Assembly (NCBI GenBank): GCA_002841695.1
Contig: PHAN01000006.1
Span: forward strand, 1-64,000
Direction: 5' to 3'
DNA: 64,000 nucleotides
Source of the DNA: Elusimicrobia bacterium HGW-Elusimicrobia-1
Lineage (GTDB): Bacteria > Elusimicrobiota > Endomicrobiia > PHAN01
In this document: in pieces, positions 61,181 to 64,000 of the stretch
How the letters are laid out: every line of letters begins with the position of its first letter
How positions within the stretch are numbered: position 1 is the first letter of the stretch
Notes under the pieces: model-generated
The model's database searches: none
What the model was told of the DNA's origin: nothing
The model's input: only the letters and a program-made list of their open reading frames with translations
Made by a program: the position numbers and the translations under genes

Positions 61181-62038
61181 ATGAAAATCGCCGTAATAGG
61201 CGCCGGACTCATAGGCGGATCCATAGGAATGGCTCTGCGCCCCTTGAAAATCGGCGGTAAAAAAATCCGTGTGACGGGCGTAGGCCGAAACCGCGCGCGG
61301 CTCGAACTCGCCCGCCGCCTCGGAGCCGTCGACGAATACTCCCTCGACGCAAGAGCCGGCGTAAAAGACGCCGATGTCGTTTTCATCTGCCTGCCCGTGG
61401 ATATGATAGCCAAAACCGCGCTCGCCGTGGCGCCCTTCTGCAAGCGCGGAGCGGTGATAACCGATGTCGGAAGCGTAAAAAAAATCATTGTCGATGCCGT
61501 CGACAAGCGCGCCAAAACACTCCGCGAAGCCGGCGTGTTTTTCGTGGGCGCGCATCCGATAGCCGGAGCCGAAAAAACGTCGGTGCGAAACGCGCGGCGC
61601 GATATGTTCGCCGGAGCGACGGCTGTCGTTGCGCCGGGAAAAACATCCGGAAGCAAAGCCGTCCGCCTTGTCGAAAAACTCTGGAAAGCCGCGGGCGCCA
61701 AAGTCGCGCGGCTGTCGCCGTCGGCGCACGACGCCAAACTCGCCCGCACAAGCCATCTGCCGCACGCGGTGGCCTACGCCCTTGCGAACTCCGTCGGATA
61801 CGGCGACCTCAGGTTCGCCGGCGCGGGCTTTGCGGATTCCACGCGCATCGCTTCATCTGCGCCCGATTTATGGGCGCAGATAATACTTTCCAATAAAAAA
61901 GAAACTCTTAAGGCGGTTCGGGTTTTCGCCGGAGAACTCTCGAAAATCGCCCGCGCGAAGTCCAAACCCGCGCTGGCGCGAATCTTTGCATCCGCCAAGA
62001 AAAAAAGAGATTCTCTCGACGGAGTTTCAGGCAAGTGA
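61181..62038 (+). CDS. tyrA: prephenate dehydrogenase
   Basis: NAD(P)-dependent dehydrogenase of tyrosine synthesis, 285 residues. The Rossmann start is KIAVIGAGLIGGSIGMALR, the prephenate-binding region includes GAHPIAGAEKTSVRNA, and the helical C-terminal domain has LARTSHLPHAVAYALAN. It could use arogenate instead of prephenate. No chorismate mutase is fused. It overlaps the aroA GTG start (GTGA). Confidence 0.94.
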   Translation: MKIAVIGAGLIGGSIGMALRPLKIGGKKIRVTGVGRNRARLELARRLGAVDEYSLDARAGVKDADVVFICLPVDMIAKTALAVAPFCKRGAVITDVGSVKKIIVDAVDKRAKTLREAGVFFVGAHPIAGAEKTSVRNARRDMFAGATAVVAPGKTSGSKAVRLVEKLWKAAGAKVARLSPSAHDAKLARTSHLPHAVAYALANSVGYGDLRFAGAGFADSTRIASSAPDLWAQIILSNKKETLKAVRVFAGELSKIARAKSKPALARIFASAKKKRDSLDGVSGK

Positions 62039-63306
62039 ATCGTATATCCGGCAGGATTGAAGTCGCGGCCGACAAGTCCGTCTCCCACAGGGCGCTGATG
62101 ATTTCGTCCATAGCCCGCGGAAAAACCCTCGTAAAAAATTTCCTCCGCTCGGACGACTGTCTTTCTACAATGGCCGCCATGCGCGCCCTCGGCGTGTCCA
62201 TAGACGACCGCGGAACCGAAGTCCTCATCGACGGACGGGGGACGGCGTTAACGCCGCCGGCGGGCGATATCTATGCCGGCAATTCCGGCACCACAGCGCG
62301 CCTGCTGGCCGGAATACTGGCCGGACAAAACTTCAAAACTATTATAACCGGCGACGCGTCGCTGTCGTCGCGGCCGATGGGCAGAATCGAGCGGCCGCTT
62401 AATGCGATGGGCGCGGCCGTAAAAACCACGGGCGGAAAGCTGCCCGTCGAAATCAAAGGCGGCAAACTGCGCGCCGCTGAATACTCGTCGGACATCGCCT
62501 CCGCCCAGGTGAAGTCCTGCGTATTGCTGGCCGGACTTTACGCCAACGGCTTGACGACTTTCCGCGAGCCCCGCAAATCCCGCGACCACACCGAACGAAT
62601 GCTGACTGACTTCGGCGTCGACATCAGAACGTCCGACGGCGGCGCCGCCGGCTGCTCCGTCACCGTTAAAGGCCCGTCGGGGCTGGCTTCGCCGGAGACC
62701 ATTGAAGTGCCCGGCGACATATCTTCGGCGGCTTTTTTTATGACGGCGGCGTCCATACTTCCCGGTTCAAATATAACGATAACGGGCGTCGGCGTAAATC
62801 CCACGCGAACCGGCGTCATCGACGTCCTCCGCCGCATGGGCGCCGATATTACCGTGGACAATCCACGCAACGCCGGCGGCGAGCCGGTCGCCGACATCAC
62901 CGTGAAATATGCCGGCCTTAGGGGCGTCGACATCGCGGAAGCCGAAATTCCTCTTTTAATCGACGAACTTCCCATTATCGCCGTCGCCGCGTGCCTGGCC
63001 GACGGCCCCACGACGGTGACCGGCGCCGCCGAACTCCGCGTAAAAGAAACCGACAGAATCAAATCCGTCGTCGGCGAACTCTCGAAAATGGGCGCGCGCA
63101 TAAACGAACTGCCCGACGGCTTCCGCGTCGAAGGCCCGTCGCGCCTGCGCGGCGCGCGGGTGGACTCGCGGGGCGACCACCGCATGGCGATGTCTCTGGC
63201 CGTGGCCTCTCTTGCCGCCGAAGGAGAAACCATCGTAACCGGCCCCGAATGCGCCGCGGTTTCTTTCCCGAACTTTTATGAAACGCTCGCGAGGGTGAAA
63301 TCATGA
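62035..63306 (+). CDS. aroA: 3-phosphoshikimate 1-carboxyvinyltransferase (EPSP synthase)
   Basis: Sixth step of the shikimate pathway, transferring enolpyruvyl from PEP to shikimate 3-phosphate; 423 residues from a GTG overlapping the tyrA stop. Motifs are AADKSVSHRALMISS, YAGNSGTTARLLAGILAG, GDASLSSRPMGRIERPL and VKETDRIKSVVGEL. RGDHRMAMSLAVASL closes the second domain. It completes a cluster that covers entry, aroA and both end branches. Confidence 0.97.
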   Translation: MNRISGRIEVAADKSVSHRALMISSIARGKTLVKNFLRSDDCLSTMAAMRALGVSIDDRGTEVLIDGRGTALTPPAGDIYAGNSGTTARLLAGILAGQNFKTIITGDASLSSRPMGRIERPLNAMGAAVKTTGGKLPVEIKGGKLRAAEYSSDIASAQVKSCVLLAGLYANGLTTFREPRKSRDHTERMLTDFGVDIRTSDGGAAGCSVTVKGPSGLASPETIEVPGDISSAAFFMTAASILPGSNITITGVGVNPTRTGVIDVLRRMGADITVDNPRNAGGEPVADITVKYAGLRGVDIAEAEIPLLIDELPIIAVAACLADGPTTVTGAAELRVKETDRIKSVVGELSKMGARINELPDGFRVEGPSRLRGARVDSRGDHRMAMSLAVASLAAEGETIVTGPECAAVSFPNFYETLARVKS

Positions 63307-63983
63307 AAAAGAAAAACGTCATAGCCATCGACGGCCCCGCGGGAGCGGGAAAATCCACCATAGCCAAAATTGTCGCCAAAAAACTCGGGTATCTTTATAT
63401 CGATACCGGCGCCATGTACCGCGCCGTCACGTGGAAAGCCCTGAAAGAAAAAATCGACCTCGGCGACATAGACGCCGTGGTGGCTCTGACGCGCAAAACC
63501 GACATAGGTCTCAAAAATACCGGAGGGGCTTTAAGCGTTTTTGTCGACGGGCGCGACGTCTCCCCTGAAATACGCAAAGAAAGCATATCGCGGCACACCA
63601 ACGAAATAGCGTCGCTGGGCGGCGTAAGAAACATACTCAGGCAGAAACAACAGGAAATGGGCTCAAAAGGCGGCGTAGTAATGGAAGGCCGCGACATAGG
63701 CACCTGCGTATTCCCCGACGCAAAATATAAATTTTATCTCGACGCGTCAATAGAAGAGAGGGCGCGCAGACGCTATAATCAACTCTTAAAAAAAGGGGAA
63801 AAAGTCAACCTCGCCAAAATAAAATCGGCGATAGCCGAGCGGGATTACAAAGACAAAAACCGCGGAATAAATCCGTTGAGATGCGCGGAAGACGCCGAGG
63901 TTATCGATTCCACCCGCCTGAACTTAAAAGAAGTCGCCAAAGTAATATTCGACTATGTCCGAAACAAAAAAAAACTTAAGTAG
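63303..63983 (+). CDS. cmk: cytidylate kinase
   Basis: Phosphorylates CMP and dCMP, 226 residues. The P-loop is IDGPAGAGKSTIAKIVAK, the CMP-binding part includes YIDTGAMYRAVTWKAL, and MEGRDIGTCVFPDAKYKFYLDAS is seen in two parts. aroA-cmk order is common. The stop is TAG at 63981. A 12-bp palindrome GTTCGCGCGAAC (63987-63998) follows at the window edge. Confidence 0.96.
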   Translation: MKKKNVIAIDGPAGAGKSTIAKIVAKKLGYLYIDTGAMYRAVTWKALKEKIDLGDIDAVVALTRKTDIGLKNTGGALSVFVDGRDVSPEIRKESISRHTNEIASLGGVRNILRQKQQEMGSKGGVVMEGRDIGTCVFPDAKYKFYLDASIEERARRRYNQLLKKGEKVNLAKIKSAIAERDYKDKNRGINPLRCAEDAEVIDSTRLNLKEVAKVIFDYVRNKKKLK

Positions 63984-64000
63984 CCCGTTCGCGCGAACGA

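Overview
The window looks like chromosomal DNA of a Gram-negative, strictly anaerobic or microaerophilic bacterium from a little-cultivated phylum. Elusimicrobiota or a neighbouring lineage is my guess from the mix of genes; the sequence itself does not prove it. The evidence is an archaeal-type four-subunit glutamate synthase, an anaerobe's oxygen-defence set (PerR-like regulator, rubredoxin, flavodiiron protein, NADH:rubredoxin reductase, rubrerythrin), ferredoxins, an IscS/IscU pair, a lipoprotein-type peptide permease and a type IV pilus retraction ATPase. Genes are tightly packed, many joined by ATGA or TAATG overlaps. The chromosome is GC-rich (roughly 55-60% by eye), while the CRISPR-Cas block is clearly AT-richer.

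Layout. 1-5.8 kb: leftward diguanylate cyclase, a small membrane protein and uvrA, then palindromic repeats and a 240-bp TA-flanked MITE. 5.8-12.4 kb: rimI, a TPR protein, ispE, tRNA-Gln, two small conserved genes, a PHP-kinase fusion and gph. 12.4-21.3 kb: a complete dpp/opp-type ABC transporter followed by an ATP-grasp ligase and a three-part hydrolase. 21.4-23.6 kb: cca and a GAF-ANTAR gene with an apparent frameshift. 23.7-29.0 kb: a complete compact type II-C CRISPR-Cas system (cas9-cas1-cas2, a tracrRNA on the opposite strand and a nine-spacer array), followed by a small nucleotidyltransferase pair. 29.8-35.1 kb: the glutamate synthase operon behind a strong promoter and a leader terminator. 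35.1-41.3 kb: an M23 peptidase and the oxygen-defence genes. 41.3-49.5 kb: nth, a predicted heme/YHS module, cupin, and a sulfur/iron-sulfur/thiol redox cluster (IscS-like, IscU, DsrE-like, TusA, TrxB, thioredoxin-fold protein), then queF. 49.5-57.2 kb: murC-murB-ddl-ftsQ-ftsA-ftsZ and pilT. 57.2-64 kb: pgeF, pheA, hisC, DAHP synthase, tyrA, aroA and cmk.

The most notable content is the CRISPR block. A 1087-residue Cas9 keeps all catalytic residues. A leftward RNA between cas2 and the array has a 12-of-14 complementary anti-repeat and a Campylobacter-like nexus, so it is a good tracrRNA candidate. Every repeat, read leftward, ends in a perfect extended -10 promoter (TGTTATAAT), so each crRNA, and perhaps the tracrRNA itself, can be started from a repeat. 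Other points worth a second look are a terminator/antiterminator leader upstream of the glutamate synthase operon, an IscS-like protein lacking the pyridoxal-phosphate lysine beside a normal IscU, a PHP-phosphotransferase fusion, a three-part hydrolase paired with an ATP-grasp ligase, and several mini-elements and palindromes inserted into gene leaders and ends.
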